Source: Trichobilharzia szidati (lineage: Eukaryota; Platyhelminthes; Trematoda; Strigeidida; Schistosomatidae). From it: a DNA stretch of 64,000 nucleotides. Below, in pieces: positions 11,732-23,288 of this stretch (the first letter of the stretch is position 1; each line of letters starts with the position of its first letter). The stretch lies in contig OX235279.1 in the NCBI GenBank assembly GCA_944472155.2, positions 48,085,564 through 48,149,563 on the forward strand, in the 5' to 3' direction. The position numbers and the translations under genes were made by a program. Below the pieces are notes generated by a model. That model made no database searches. It saw nothing but the letters and a program-made list of their open reading frames with translations, and had not been told where the DNA came from.

Positions 11732-11780
<49 letters not shown>
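11732..11780. repeat. (TA)n microsatellite, long allele in D1
   Basis: This is about 49 bases of TA. The D2 counterpart at 33,763-33,775 has only about 13, so the tract has changed since duplication. Confidence 0.95.
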
Positions 11781-11782
<2 letters not shown>

Positions 11783-12479
11783 ACATATACACATTTAGTT
11801 TGATTGATTACCTCGTTGCCATTAGTAGTCAAGACAAAAACATGTATTCTATGTTTGTAAACTCCTTATTTACTACTGTGCCTTCAGTGAAAGCAATTAA
11901 CACTTCACGTGATTATTTTGCTACGCGCACAGTTTATTAACCCCAGTTCGTCTTCCTCACACAATTGATTTATTGCTTCTATTGTTCCAATGATGTACGG
12001 TTCTCAATTCAAGGTGATTATTGATTGGCCGTGTTGCTGTGGAAACTCCGTTGTAGCTATTTTTAGCAGATATTTTTATATCTCACATCTCCAGCATCCC
12101 TAGAGATTTTGTAGAAAATGTTCATCCTTTTACAAGATGCGTGCTTGATTTTCATTCTAGTTGACATTTCTCGCTCTTCCACTTGAATTTCAGATCGAAT
12201 TAACGAATCGCAAAGTAGAATATTACTTGCATGCACAGAAGATAGAGATAATTACATTAGTCTGCTAGATATGCTGATTGGTCGATAGCTTGTTGGATCG
12301 GCATAACCATCTATTTTGCGAAATCCAACTGTCCACTTCAATGCGAAAGAGTCCAGATTAGTTGACTCTTTGATATTCTGCGGTCAAAAGGAGTTTGTAT
12401 GCAGCTAACATTGGGATAATCGAGACACTTTAAGTCGTATATCTGTCTAAGCTTCGAGAAAATCTGAAAATTGATGTTG

Positions 12480-12720
12480 CATCCCACTCTACCAAACAAT
12501 TAAAATGTGTATGTGGTCAGAGATGCATAGGGAGAACTCACCAACCTCTGCAAGTAAAGGCTTCACAGAATATTACTTAGTGATTTAAGAAGCGGATCGC
12601 ATCCACTGAACTCATTAGTGCTGAGAAGAGACGGTGAAGCTCGTGCACCAGGAAGTATATTATAGATGCAAATCATACAATTGATGCTCATACGTCTTTT
12701 AACTTGAATCCAACTGCGAA
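12480..12720 (+). pseudogene. Penelope-like GIY-YIG endonuclease relic (D1)
   Basis: The plus strand reads KCVCGQRCIGRTHQ, matching the start of the Penelope-type GIY-YIG domain (CxCG-x-x-YIGRT-x-R), with Cys in place of the second Tyr. A stop follows after about 25 residues. Upstream and downstream parts are too decayed to join. The 52,490 and 36,743 copies are better preserved relatives. Confidence 0.6.
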
Positions 12721-12854
12721 ATCTCACTGTTTTCATTTGTCAACTGACGACTGTAGGCAGATGTTATTACTCTTCAAGCATATATCATATCTGTCAACAG
12801 TACAGCATAATTTATATTTTCTCTTGCTCTTTGAAACCATTCACTGCGCAAACA

Positions 12855-13030
12855 AGAGAGAGAGAGAGACAGAGATACTGAGTTACTGGAAAGTACTCCT
12901 TCCTCCTACTATTAATTGTAGGTGCATGTCACATACATTGTTGTGTTATATTCATCCATTCTCCTCTCGCCCTCCTCCATCTCTCTCTCTCACTACCACT
13001 ACCTCACTCACTGTCTACCTTCAAGGGAAC
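12855..13030. repeat. (GA)n and (CT)n low-complexity tracts
   Basis: A (GA)n tract near 12,857-12,870 and a CT/CCT/CAC-rich stretch at 12,960-13,015 create a Ser/Pro/Thr-rich open frame spanning 12,704-13,132. The frame is not conserved as such in D2 and lacks family features. The D2 counterpart is about 34,850-35,010. Confidence 0.7.
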
Positions 13031-13443
13031 CACTGTAGAGCTCAAAGTGATGATTTTGTACAATTTTTTTTGTCGAGTGACAAAAACGACAACTTTCATA
13101 TATCTTTTGCTTTAATTGACATCTTCGTTTAAGAGGTCGACTTTTCGCTACTTTGAAATACACACTTCCTTGGTTGATGCTACGTCTTCTTGCTCTCCAC
13201 AACTACTCGTGTGCCAATACGGAGTCTTTACAGATTACTTTGGAATTCTCAGGAACCGTCACATCCTCATCCAAAGCGTATTCAACCATCCCTTCAGCGA
13301 CTTCAGGAGTGGAGTAAAATATCATCGAAACCTACCCATTTGTTGTACCGCTGGATTATATAAATTGAATTGTGCAATTTCGACTTAGACCTAATCGCAA
13401 GTAATTGCGATTTTGTAGGAAGTACTTACCCTAACAATCGTAC

Positions 13444-13746
13444 TGTCGTGAGAGCTGGCTGCTAGCCAAAGTTCCTAGACAGTAATTGACGTCAATGTTT
13501 ATGTCCCCAATATTGGTGGTGAGAAAAAGAGAACAAGGCTTTGCGTGGGCGGATACAGTTAGCATATGGAGGATCTGACACAGCCACAAAGAGATGCAAG
13601 GTTAACTTTCTGTGAGAAACAACCAATCAAAAGACTGTATTTTCTACGAACAATAATCTACAATAATGTACATTGAAATCTACAAATATGTGTTGATTTT
13701 CCTTAATGAACGATCTGTTGCCTGGCCCTTGTCTTCTGTTGTTACA
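13444..13746 (-). mobile_element. Candidate solo LTR, full length (D1)
   Basis: On the minus strand it begins TGTAACAACAG and ends CTCTCACGACA, and it aligns along its length with 20,818-21,132. GTAC flanks it on both sides (13,440-13,443 and 13,747-13,750), a 4-base target duplication. TG...CA ends, about 303 bases and a short TSD fit a solo LTR. No gag/pol, primer-binding site or partner LTR is present. The retrovirus-like superfamily cannot be named from this. Confidence 0.65.
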
Positions 13747-14260
13747 GTACTATACAGTCTGAATAAGCTAACTAATTTGCCCTATTTATTTATTTTATTT
13801 ATATTTATTTATTTTGCCCCCTTTATATGACAACTGAGTTTAGTGTTTAGTCCACGTCAGGCTCACCACAGTGATTCATTAGTTTTATTATTATTATTTT
13901 TAGGATTATTTTCTTCACTGTGTTGACTCACCTCATATTACATTGTAATTGTAGCATCAGGCAGCTGGTTCACATTCAGTCAACCTGTATGAATGCTTCC
14001 AGCTTAGCAGTTGGGAACACTTTTATATAATTTTTAATATTACTGTTATTATTATTAGCATCATTTTTGTCCTTGTAATTACTACTTTCACTGTATTGAG
14101 TCATCACTGCATGAAATTGTGTTTATCGATTTCGTATACACTTCACTATGTGTTATCAACATACATATGTACATTGTAAGTAGTCATTTACTTTTCGATG
14201 AATATCGCTCACTAATAAAAAATATCTTCACATGATCTCCGCCAACCCAACCAATCATCA

Positions 14261-15695
14261 GCTCAGCTTCAATGTCTTCTGTCATTAGCCCCAGTTCTCC
14301 TTCGTTGGTTAATACCGACTCACCCACCGAAGCGGTGGTCCGTAAGGAACTCCGAGTGCTAGAACGCCATAAGGCGCCCGGTCCAGACAGAAGTGTGCTC
14401 TGGAACTGTCTGTTAGAGAGAGGTGTACCTGAGAAATTTGTTAACATCTTGAAAACCCTATACAGAAACACCTCAGGTAGAGTGAGGTCATACAACCAAC
14501 TGTCATCACTGTTCCCAACCAACAGTGGGGTTAGACAGGATCACCCAATCTCTCCATTTCTCTTTAACTTTACCATCGATGACATTCTGGAGTCAGCTCT
14601 GAAGGATGTGCGTGAAGGTAGTGTAGATCTGCTACCTGGTGATAGACTTTTCGACCTCGAGTATGCAGACGATATCGTCTTACTGTGCGATAGCATGCAG
14701 GCTGCCCAAATTGCACTTAATCAGTTGGCGATCAGTGTCTGTAAGTATGGTATGTGCTTTGCACTGTCTAAGTGCAAAGTACCGTTACAAGATTGGCAGG
14801 AGCCTGTACCTGCACTCACTCTTGCGGGTGAATCGCTTGAAGTTGTTGATAAGTTTGTGTATCTGGGTAGTTATGTGAGTGCTGGCGGAGGGGTGACGGA
14901 TGAGATTTCCAACCATATAATGAAGGCTAGGGTGGCATACATCAACTTGAGCCACCTCTGGCGCCGTCGCGACGTTAGCCTGGCTGTCAAAGGGCGGGTA
15001 TACAATGCTTCGGTGCGGGCTGTCTTACTCCACGCCTGTGAAACCTGGCCTCTCCGAGCTGAGGATGTGCGGCGACTCAGCGTGTTTGATCATCACTGTC
15101 TCCGCAGGATTGCTTGCGTTCGATGGCTTCATCGCGTTAGTAATTCTAAGGTTCGGCGGCGTGTGTTTGAACACAGTGGAGATCACCATTCATTGAGTGT
15201 CGTCATCTGGAAACACCGGCTCCGGTGGCTTGGACATGTGCTGCGAATTTCATCCCAGAGGCTTCCGTACAGGTCTCTGTTCGCTGGCCAGCCCTGGGAC
15301 GGGATGGAAAAGGCGGAGGGGTGGTCAGTCCATGACGTGGCGTCGTGGGATACAGGATATTTGTGCTAGTTTAGCATCGGTTGGTGTGTCACGTCTCCCT
15401 GGTTGGGGTCCGCGAGATAGCTCGTATCAATGGCTCGAAACGTTATCGGATATGGCCAAGAATCGTAATCAATGGCGAACGTGTTGCAATTTCCTTCTTT
15501 CTTCCCTTCCTGATGATAGTTATGGAATACTGTTTGAACTTGTTAAGTATGACTGTTTTCCTTCCAGATGAAGTTCCTCATCCGTTTCCTAGTTATATTT
15601 TTACTTTTAATCTATGTTGTTTTATTATTATTGTGTGGCGCATCTTTCTTGGTGCCATATTCTACCAAGTTTTTCTGCGTTTAAATAAATAAATA
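14261..15695 (+). mobile_element. RTE-type non-LTR element, 5' truncated and internally deleted
   Basis: The main frame (14,272-15,369) has ERHKAPGPD at residues 32-39, then jumps straight to VLWNCLLERGVPEKF. In RTE proteins these segments are separated by most of the finger domain, including the Asp of motif A. Motif B reads SGVRQDHPISPF, with Asp replacing Gly. Motif C YADDIVLL is at 131-138. The C-terminal region follows, with FDHHCLRRI and RLRWLGHVLR. A frameshift near 15,295 moves the end (RRGGQSMTW, GWGPRDSS, WLETLSDMAKNRNQW) to another frame, up to about 15,571. The 3' UTR ends in TAAA-type repeats at about 15,690. It cannot be functional. Confidence 0.88.
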
Positions 15696-15699
15696 TCAT

Positions 15700-17750
15700 G
15701 TCTTCCTGCGACTTATCTGATAACGGCAACTGACAGTCATATGCTTCCACAGTTGTTTCACTAACCACCACTGTTTGATGAGTCTGTCTTTATTAGATCC
15801 AATTAATTTTTGAGTTTCAGTCTTGTTGTACTTATTCTTTTTCTGTTATCATCCATCATTTTTTTGTGTTGTTGTGAGATCCTTAGTCAGTGTATGTTGC
15901 AATTAATTGCTTTTACTGCTCAGTCACAATAACTTTGCGATAAGAGTAGAAATGCAGAAATATTCTTATTGTTGCAAACCTGTAGTTGTGGGCCTGTAGT
16001 TCCTTGCCCCTGTTCTTACATCAAGTTAACTATATTACCAATATGCGAATTTCTGTTGCTTTCTGATAAGTTTTTAGTTATTCTCTGTTTAGGTACGTAA
16101 AGGATATTTCAATCTTCACGAGCAAGAAATAAATGCTGTGACTATTTTCCACTTTCAATCAAGAAACTATAACTCATTGATCTAGGTACTCGACTTTTAA
16201 CCACTAGGTCACGGGTTATAACCCCTCTTCACCTACTGAAGTTTGTGCTGCCAAGTAGTATCATTATCCCTTACACAATAATTGTGGCTCATTGTCAACT
16301 ACATGGAGTCCCCACTAATTGTGAAGTGACACGTGTTTTCAATTAAATCCTGTTAGTTCGAATAGGGTGAAAAGAAACTCTTGTCAGCGGTGTTAGCTAC
16401 CTGCACAGTATGTCTTAGTGGCTTACATACATTCATCTTCTGTAATTCTGAATTTCTAAATAAGTTGTTAATCCAGTCTGGGTTTAGATACAATTCTTTA
16501 TTCTTACTTTTCTCTCTGTGTTTTCTTCACTTTCAAATTATGTCAAATTAAATTCTTCAAAACTGTCCGATAAGGTACTTTAGGCTGTCCTTATGACAGG
16601 AAACAGGTGTATGGTATGTTGTAAATATGGTTGGAGTCAATGCGAAGAACCCATGGACCTACGTCCTTTGCTTTCTGGCATTCAAAGATCATATCAACAA
16701 CTTTAGGGAAATCTGTGTTTTCTGTACTTCTAACTTGTGCCTCAGTGCTGTATTCAGAGATTCCTTCCTTGTATATTCTGCATTGAAGTGCAAATTGTTT
16801 TTTTGTAAACGTTTGTGTTTTCAGGCAGTCCTGAAAGTGAAGCATCTGGAATAGTCATATATTGGGTACTATCTAGATATCTGATGTTATTTGCTACCAA
16901 AGTTCCTGATAAGCATTTTTTTGATTGGTGGTGTTTTTCACTTCAAGTCATTATTAGTATCACTAAATACAACTTGTATTACGGATATTATTCTTCACCA
17001 AATTATTAAATGGCGTGTTTTTGGTATTCAGTGAGAATGATAAGGTTAACTAGTCTGGTTTGGGCATGCATTTAATTTTGTATGAAGTGTGAAACATCTA
17101 CAACACTAATCCCCTAGGTTGTGAGCTGTCACTAAGTGGATATTTAAACTAGTGTAAGGAGACCTCTGGAGTGCGTTTAGCCTGATGGTTGAAAGTCAAA
17201 TACTCAGGCGTAACTGCTATTCACCTTTTACTGTCTTTATTATTTATTCTTTTGCTTACATTGCTGCATTTTCTGTTCTGCTTATCAGTTTTGTGTATGT
17301 AACTGATATTCTGTTATCCTTCTTATTCCTCTTTTGGTATAGTCATGTATAACATCATGAAAACAGTGATCTTTGTTTCTGTATGTTTGAGTTGTGTCTT
17401 TAGTTTTCACTTACAAACCATCATATAATGCAAGTTTATCTGAGTGGACAAATGTTCGTTATGTTGTTGGTTGTCATTGAATTCGATTTGATCACTATCA
17501 AAAATTCCTTTTCTTTCTGTTTCCTTTAGCTGAGATATTTTTCCTGAACACTTATCACAAAACAGCATGTAGGAATGAATATGTTGTATGCGCTAGCATC
17601 TCGTCCGACCAGTATCTACAGTTTACTAATGCAATGAAACAGCAGATTGTAGTTGTAAAGGCATTTTTTTCGGTTAGCCTACAGTCACCAAAGTGTAAAA
17701 GAAATTAACCCTTATCATGAAATGTATGTTTCTCTTATTCTTGAAATTGT
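15700..17750. other. Unassigned spacer upstream of the TPM-like exon
   Basis: AT-rich sequence with no recognised gene or repeat family. An open frame at 16,627-16,854 on the plus strand has a minus-strand counterpart of similar length. Neither shows a domain. It is compatible with intron. Confidence 0.4.
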
Positions 17751-17752
17751 AG

Positions 17753-17956
17753 ATTTCTGTTTTGCTGTCAATGAAATGTTACGTAAAAGTCTACTCGCAT
17801 GGCACTTTAGTCTAATTCCATTGATTGACAATTCGAATGGTTCAGATATCGGACGTGAATATCCTCCCAGCCCGTATTCTTCAGAATTTAGAAAATGTGG
17901 AATTGATAAGAAGGGATATATTTGTGATCCTGAACTAATTCTCTCTGATCAGGCCA
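17753..17956 (+). CDS. Internal exon, TPM-domain / MOLO1-like membrane protein
   Basis: An acceptor (tctcttattcttgaaattgtag, ending at 17,752) and a good donor (ca|gtaagtg at 17,957) bound a 204-base exon that begins and ends in phase 1. It encodes a hydrophilic segment with GREYPPSPYSSEF, then CGIDKKGYICDPELILSDQA. The order YP-x-P, Cys-Gly, then ICDPxxxLS matches the start of the TPM domain in the family containing nematode MOLO-1 (modulator of levamisole receptor), a single-pass protein that acts with acetylcholine-gated channels. The rest of the TPM domain and the membrane segment must be on exons I did not find. Function by homology only. Confidence 0.6.
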
Positions 17957-18149
17957 GTAAGTGTTTTGCTAGTATGGTTGTTATTATTTTTTGAAATGGG
18001 TAGTATTTACTTTCAGTAATTTTGTAATATATCCTAACATTGGTCTAACTTGGATTCACTGAAAGCGGTTTTGCTGATAGATTCCCAATGTCATTTTAGA
18101 GATGATTCTACACTACATAACATGCTATACCCGCAACATTATATATCTA

Positions 18150-18930
18150 TAAATACCTCATTTAACAGCTATATGATGCCACATGACAAGTGATTCAAAA
18201 GGGAAAACTCAGCGAAGCATTTGAAGTTAAGACGGGAGCAAGACAAGACTGCCTGTTGTTACTGATGATTTACCTAATTGTGGACTGAATCCTCCGATAG
18301 GCATTGCGAAGTTGTGGGAAGAAAGACATACTTCGAACTAACAAAAAGACCATGGATTTCGCACACAATCGAAGATATACATGCGAAAACCAACAAGTTG
18401 ACAGAAGAAGTACAGAAGACGGGACTTCAGGTGAACATAGGGAAGACAAACGTGATGAAGACACCCTTACAACAACAAATACCAATCACTATTAACGAGA
18501 GAAGTTTGAAAGAAGTTATCTTTTCCACTTATTAAGATGACATCGTTTCAACTACAGGCAGATAGCACAGGGACGATATCAGTGCTAGCATCAGAAAGGC
18601 AAGATAGGCCTTCGTTATCCCAGTTTCAGTGTGGAAATCTAGAGCACTCAGTGTAAGAAACAAAATAAGGATTATCAAAACTTAAGTAAGTGTTTCTATG
18701 TGGTTCAAAAATTTGGTGCAAGCGTTACAAAAAGCTTTTTTGGCAAGCCGAAATTTCATCAATACGTGCGTTTCCTTCACATTGAAGATCAGTTGCCCAG
18801 AAAGGATAAGCAATGAGGAACTTTGGAAGCGAAGCAGTCAAGAACCTATCCACACATGATTTGTTTTTCCTGAATTTGGCTTGTTCAGGAAGGAGCATCT
18901 CCCAGTCTCTCCAGGATGATGCAGCCTAAT
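18150..18930 (+). pseudogene. Non-LTR reverse transcriptase relic, second family
   Basis: From 18,190 the plus strand reads VIQKGKLSEAFEVKTGARQD then CLLLL (motif B region), followed by decayed palm sequence. A frame at 18,278-18,535 gives TGLQVNIGKTNVM and ITINERSL. Further on come IRKAR, VWKSRALSVRNKIRI, FINTCVSF and ERISNEELWKRSSQEP. This order is that of a non-LTR RT and its C-terminal region, different from the RTE copy at 14,261. Stops and shifts are numerous, and no YADD motif remains. Confidence 0.75.
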
Positions 18931-19221
18931 ATTTCGCTTCAAGTGGGTAGTATGTTCGTCTGGTGACACCAATTCATCCTTTTGTATATTCTCGTACTTA
19001 TGCACAGCGCCTGCAACACATCAAATCACTAGAAACTCATAAGTGTGCGAATAGTTTCTCGTCGTCATTAACTTCACCGACAGCCTCCTTCTTGCTTCAT
19101 GACGAATCCTCTTCCTGTGTTGTCTGATCCCAGTTTCAATGGTATTCATATCACCAATTCGAATTTCGATGTTGCTATCTACGGTGGGCTTTTGTGGATT
19201 ACTGTTTTCTGCTGTCTGTAG

Positions 19222-19285
19222 AAGTCCTCCTCCTCTTGATTCTCCTCCTCCTTCTTGTTCCTCTTCTTCTTCTTCTTGTCCTGGT
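19222..19285. repeat. Pyrimidine-rich CTC/CTT tract
   Basis: CTC, CTT and TTC repeats encode a false poly-Leu frame at 19,194-19,382. It looks like a membrane segment but comes from simple sequence. Confidence 0.8.
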
Positions 19286-19439
19286 GTGCGTTGTTTCTAG
19301 GTGCATATCATTGTATAGTTGTAACCTTGCCTCCTTTCGGGTTGAATCTTGGTGTGAAAATCGTGGAGGGGATTGGTTCTGACTGCATGAGTTGCTTGGA
19401 TGATGTTGGTTGGTGACATTATGATAGCCACGGCCTCAG

Positions 19440-19585
19440 TGTGCTCGTGGTTGGTCGTGCTGGTGGGTTAGTTAGAAACTGTTGATCCATCCGGTACTAA
19501 TTGCGAAGCGGTTAGTAGCAGTTGTGGCGCATCTTCTTGGTGGCTATATTGTACCAGGTGTTGTGTTGTAAATGAATGAATCAGT
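19440..19585 (+). mobile_element. RTE element 3' end fragment
   Basis: The stretch gtggcgcatcttcttggtgg, then tgtaccaggtgttgtg and an AATGAATGA tail, matches the 3' UTR of the RTE copy at 15,635-15,690. No coding part is attached. Confidence 0.6.
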
Positions 19586-19904
19586 GACAATTCTACTAAA
19601 TCTTTGATATGTGCGCAAGATCCATCTCGTTAGTCCATCTTCCTCCTAGTTTGCGTCCCTTCATCAGTTTACATTTACAACCGCCATCATGTATGGAGTT
19701 TAAGATGCTTAGATTACCAGGCCAGCTGGTGGTTGACAATGCAATCACGGGATTAGATTCCGACTACCCGAGAATTGTATAAATAGGACATTGCTGACAG
19801 TTATTGATAATAGTTATTAATGAAGGTCAGAAAGGTGGTGGTACAACTTTTCATCCTGTAAAGTGTACTTTTAAGCGGGTGAAATGGCAAGATGTGTATA
19901 CTCT

Positions 19905-20275
19905 ACAGCAGCAGCAGCAGCAGTAGTAGTTGTTGTTTTGTAGTAGAAGTGATGCATAAAAATACATTCGTTTACTATTCTAATACATCAATGATAAGTA
20001 AATGAAAGAGGTGAAAAAAAGTAGGATGCCTTCAGCAAAAGAGCAGTTGAATGTTTTCATGAGTGGGTGATATTCTCTCTCTCTCTCTCTTTCTCCATTC
20101 TACCTATTGTTTAGATTTTACAAAATTATATGCACTAGTGTGTTCAAATAGCTGCATAGTGATGAAATACACTTGAAAAGTCAACGGCTTGATGTGTTGT
20201 TTTTGTCTTCACTAATATAGATCCTATTATTATTATTACTATCATTATTATTATTATTATTATTATTGTATGTAT
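19905..20275. repeat. Several microsatellites: (CAG)n, (CT)n, (TTA)n
   Basis: (AGC)n lies at about 19,908-19,925, (CT)n at 20,068-20,090 and (TTA)n at about 20,224-20,268. A short (TA)n is at 20,552-20,568. No gene is seen between them. Confidence 0.85.
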
Positions 20276-20817
20276 ATGCATGTTGTTGGTTTTATAATAT
20301 GTAAATTTTAATGAACTAAATAAAGCTTTCTTCTCGGATGTTTATATAGTGCCATCAAAAAAAACAACGAAACAAACACTAACATACTGCTCTGTTCTTC
20401 TGGTTAAGAACGTGATTTAGTATGCTAAGTAGATTTTCTTCACTCACTCACTCTCTCCCACTTACACTGTTCAATGTTATATTTTCTCTTTTAAAAACTG
20501 TGTGCATTTGCATTTTGTCTCCTGCACGCAAGCAGCTATGTCATGCAAGCCTATATATATATATATATTAGGTCAGCATAAATAAAATTTTGTTATTATT
20601 GGATAATGAACTGTAGCTCATTGTTTTAGGATAGGCTTCTAAAATCACAACCGCAAACCTAGAGTCACCTATTGAATATTCATGTGACCACATAGAGTTA
20701 GTACAATAATATAACCCTAAAAACTAAATACACTAATATTTTTGCATTAGTATAAGTTACAACTGTGATATATTGAAGGACAAACACCACCACGACGACT
20801 ACTACTACTACTACTAC

Positions 20818-21132
20818 TGTAACAACAGAAGGCAAGAGTCAGGCAACAGATCATTTATTAAGGAAATCAACGCATATTTATATATTTTCATGTACATTAT
20901 TATGGATATTTAAGCAAAAAAACACAGTCTTCTGATTGGTTGTTTCTCACGTAAAGTTAATCTTTCATCTCTTGACTGACTGTTTCTTGAATGTCAAATC
21001 CTCTATATGTTAACTGCATCCGCCTACGCAAAGTCAATCTTTGTTCACATTTTCTCACGACAAATCTTGGGAACGTAAATATTGACGTAAATTACTGTCT
21101 ACCAATTTGGCTAGTAGACAGCTCTCACCACA
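20818..21132 (+). mobile_element. Candidate solo LTR, full length
   Basis: 315 bases begin TGTAACAACAGAAGG and end CTCACCACA, with CTAC on both sides (20,814-20,817 and 21,133-21,136) inside an (ACT)n tract. It carries an inverted CCAAT box near 20,935. Unlike 6,792-7,000 it keeps the central segment between two ttctcacg copies (20,944 and 21,053). No LTR-retrotransposon coding region is present in the window. Confidence 0.65.
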
Positions 21133-21571
21133 CTACTACTACTACTACTATTACTACTACAACTCCCGAAACGTTATCTGAATGTAAATGTGAAGGAAAG
21201 TTGACTTCTTTTTGTATTCAGAAATGCCTATTGTTGAGTATCGATTCCACTGGAACTAGTGGGATGTGTGTGTGTGTGAAGACAGTCAGCAGGAGAAAAA
21301 TTGTAAGAAAAATATCTGTCTAATAACTTCTCACGACAAACTATCCGTAGAGTAGTTGTCTCCCATCCATTGACAGATTTAACTAACGGGGTGGAAGTCA
21401 GTCACATTCACCTTCAAATAACTGTGAACACTGTTTTACTTAATCTTCATTTAATCGTTCTGTTTTTGTTTTGTTTTTTCAAAAAAATAATAATTATAAT
21501 GAGGACTTCTTTAGAAGCCTGACAGCTTTTCATTTTTGATAATTTTATCCTGGTTACACAAAGTGATTGGT

Positions 21572-21602
21572 CTTTTAAGTGATCGTTTCGTCCACTTAAA
21601 AG
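21572..21602. other. 10-bp perfect hairpin with ggacgaaac in the loop
   Basis: Arms cttttaagtg (21,572-21,581) and cacttaaaag (21,593-21,602) enclose an 11-base loop. On the minus strand the order is actgatgatgaa, then the arm, gacgaaacgat, then the second arm. CTGATGA and GGACGAAAC recall a hammerhead core, but the intervening sequence makes no convincing stem II. Confidence 0.5.
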
Positions 21603-21954
21603 TTCATCATCAGTACCTGCTATTCAGGAACTTCAGACTCTTACGATGACACCAGTTCATTGTTCACACTTTCTAATGATTGTTTTTTTTTTGCTTTCTT
21701 TCCACTGAGATTACGTAATCAAAGCGTGTCATCAATTCATATAATGTGATGCTGCATGACTTAATAAACTTTTGGTTGCTAGACAAATTTTTACTTCTGA
21801 GTTCTCTCTTAAGACAAATGAACAGGCAAAAACGTGTCTGAATAAAGCAAGAACTACAGTTTTAGCAGAATAAAATGGTACCATCTTTTACTTCGTTGCC
21901 TTTTTTTGTCACGTTGGTTATTTTTTCGTATCCTTTTCTTCTCCTTTCTTATAG

Positions 21955-22087
21955 GACAATCGCTAAACGAGCTATTGTCACAGTATCCTCGAGAGACACC
22001 GTGTTTGTGTCATCCATGCTATCGAAATGAAGCGAATTTAAATGCCAGACTTGTTGTATCTGCCCTTGTGACCAAGAGACCTCCAAA
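21955..22087 (+). CDS. Candidate NTR/TIMP-like exon (D2 copy)
   Basis: This is the second copy of the exon at 150-282, with the same acceptor and donor. The visible coding difference is one Leu to Ser change before the QYP segment. No frameshift separates the copies. Both could be alternative exons of one gene or parts of two tandem genes. The sequence here does not decide which. Confidence 0.33.
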
Positions 22088-23288
22088 GTAATTTCGTGTT
22101 TGTTTGTTTGTTTGTTTGTTTATCCTGTTTCTGATAATTTGAATCTGTCGACTTGTTTTTTTGTTGTTTGATAAATAAATTTCCTTCGACTAGGGTGACT
22201 TAGTAACACGGACAACACCATTAGGTAGTTATAACCGTTGACTGATAATCGGTATACGAAGAGTAGCTGGTATTTGGTTGTAAAACATTTTCCACCAGGA
22301 AAGAAAGAGCAGGCCTTCGGAGGAACCTTGTTTTTCAAACGAATTTGTCGTGTTTAGACAGACAGCGAAAGCAACCTGTATACCGTGACAGTATATTCTG
22401 TTTTGTTTGTCATGATGAACTCCAGGAACCTCTTTACCGTGAACGTTTGGAAGCTTTCCTTATCACAAAAAATCGATTTATAGTTCTAGAGGTGTCTAGT
22501 TAGCAGAAATCGACTTCTTCCGCTCAATATTTCGTAGAAGTTTTCATTTTAACTCATTATTTGTTGTGTGGTTCACAAATGTCTTACAGATTTTTTGTTG
22601 CTTTAAATGATGTAGTTTTCTTACTGTCTTTTCGTCTACTTTGCTGTCTTTATTCACGTTTATCGTGCTGTAGTTGCCTATTGACTGCTTAGCTGATGTA
22701 CACGTGACCATCATATTCTTTGATAAGTTAGCGACAATCACTTCATTTCATGTGCTGGTGCACCCACCTCCTTAGTGTGATACTATACTAGTGTAATGTT
22801 TTCGGGGAGAAAGTGGTCGCTTGTTGTTTTTTCTTTTTCGGTACAACTACAGTTTGCGTTCACAATATGTTTCATCTGCTTGGGACAATGCTAGTAGACA
22901 GAATGTACTTTAAATGTCGTTCAGAGTATGGTGTGTAACTAACATAGGTTGTTGAGGTGTAAGATACATTGAATTTATGCTTGCTATGTGAGAGGTTAGC
23001 ACTTCATTTTACTGGTTGGTATTCCGTATTTTTCAAAAAAGATATCTGATTGTGGCTGTGATTAATGCAGATTTTAACAGGAAAGTGCATCCACATCTGT
23101 ATAGAATGAAATTGGCGTGAAATTCACCGGTAAACAGTAGCAGTAATTATGGTCTGAGCTAGTCTCAAAGGAAGAGTGTTAGTAGTGTAATTTGCTCTCT
23201 TCCACTTAACATAAAGTCATGATCATGAAGTTAGCTTTCAAGATTTTGCTTACAATGACAATTAAAGCTGCATTTTTTTTTTCGACTC

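Larger units (their letters stand above)
1..14260 (+). repeat. Segmental duplication, copy D1 (left end outside window)
   Basis: This block aligns in direct orientation with 21,806-36,258. The match begins at base 1, so D1 probably continues to the left. It ends abruptly at 14,260, where D1 joins an RTE element and D2 joins unrelated DNA. By eye, mismatches are sparse and the larger differences are insertions, deletions and microsatellite length. D1 carries a SINE at 5,271-5,470 that D2 lacks. D2 has a SINE-bearing insertion at about 28,250-28,620 that D1 lacks. D2 also has 21 extra bases near 23,749. No intact long gene is seen inside the block. Confidence 0.95.

Noticed and set aside
12704..13132. 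142-codon open frame on the plus strand, and its 148-codon D2 version
   Set aside because: The length comes from CT-rich low-complexity sequence, and the first part differs between D1 and D2 through frame changes. No domain.
14184..14522. 112-codon minus-strand frame
   Set aside because: It is the antisense of the RTE reading frame.
19194..19382. Poly-Leu frame resembling a membrane helix
   Set aside because: Caused by a CTC/CTT simple repeat.
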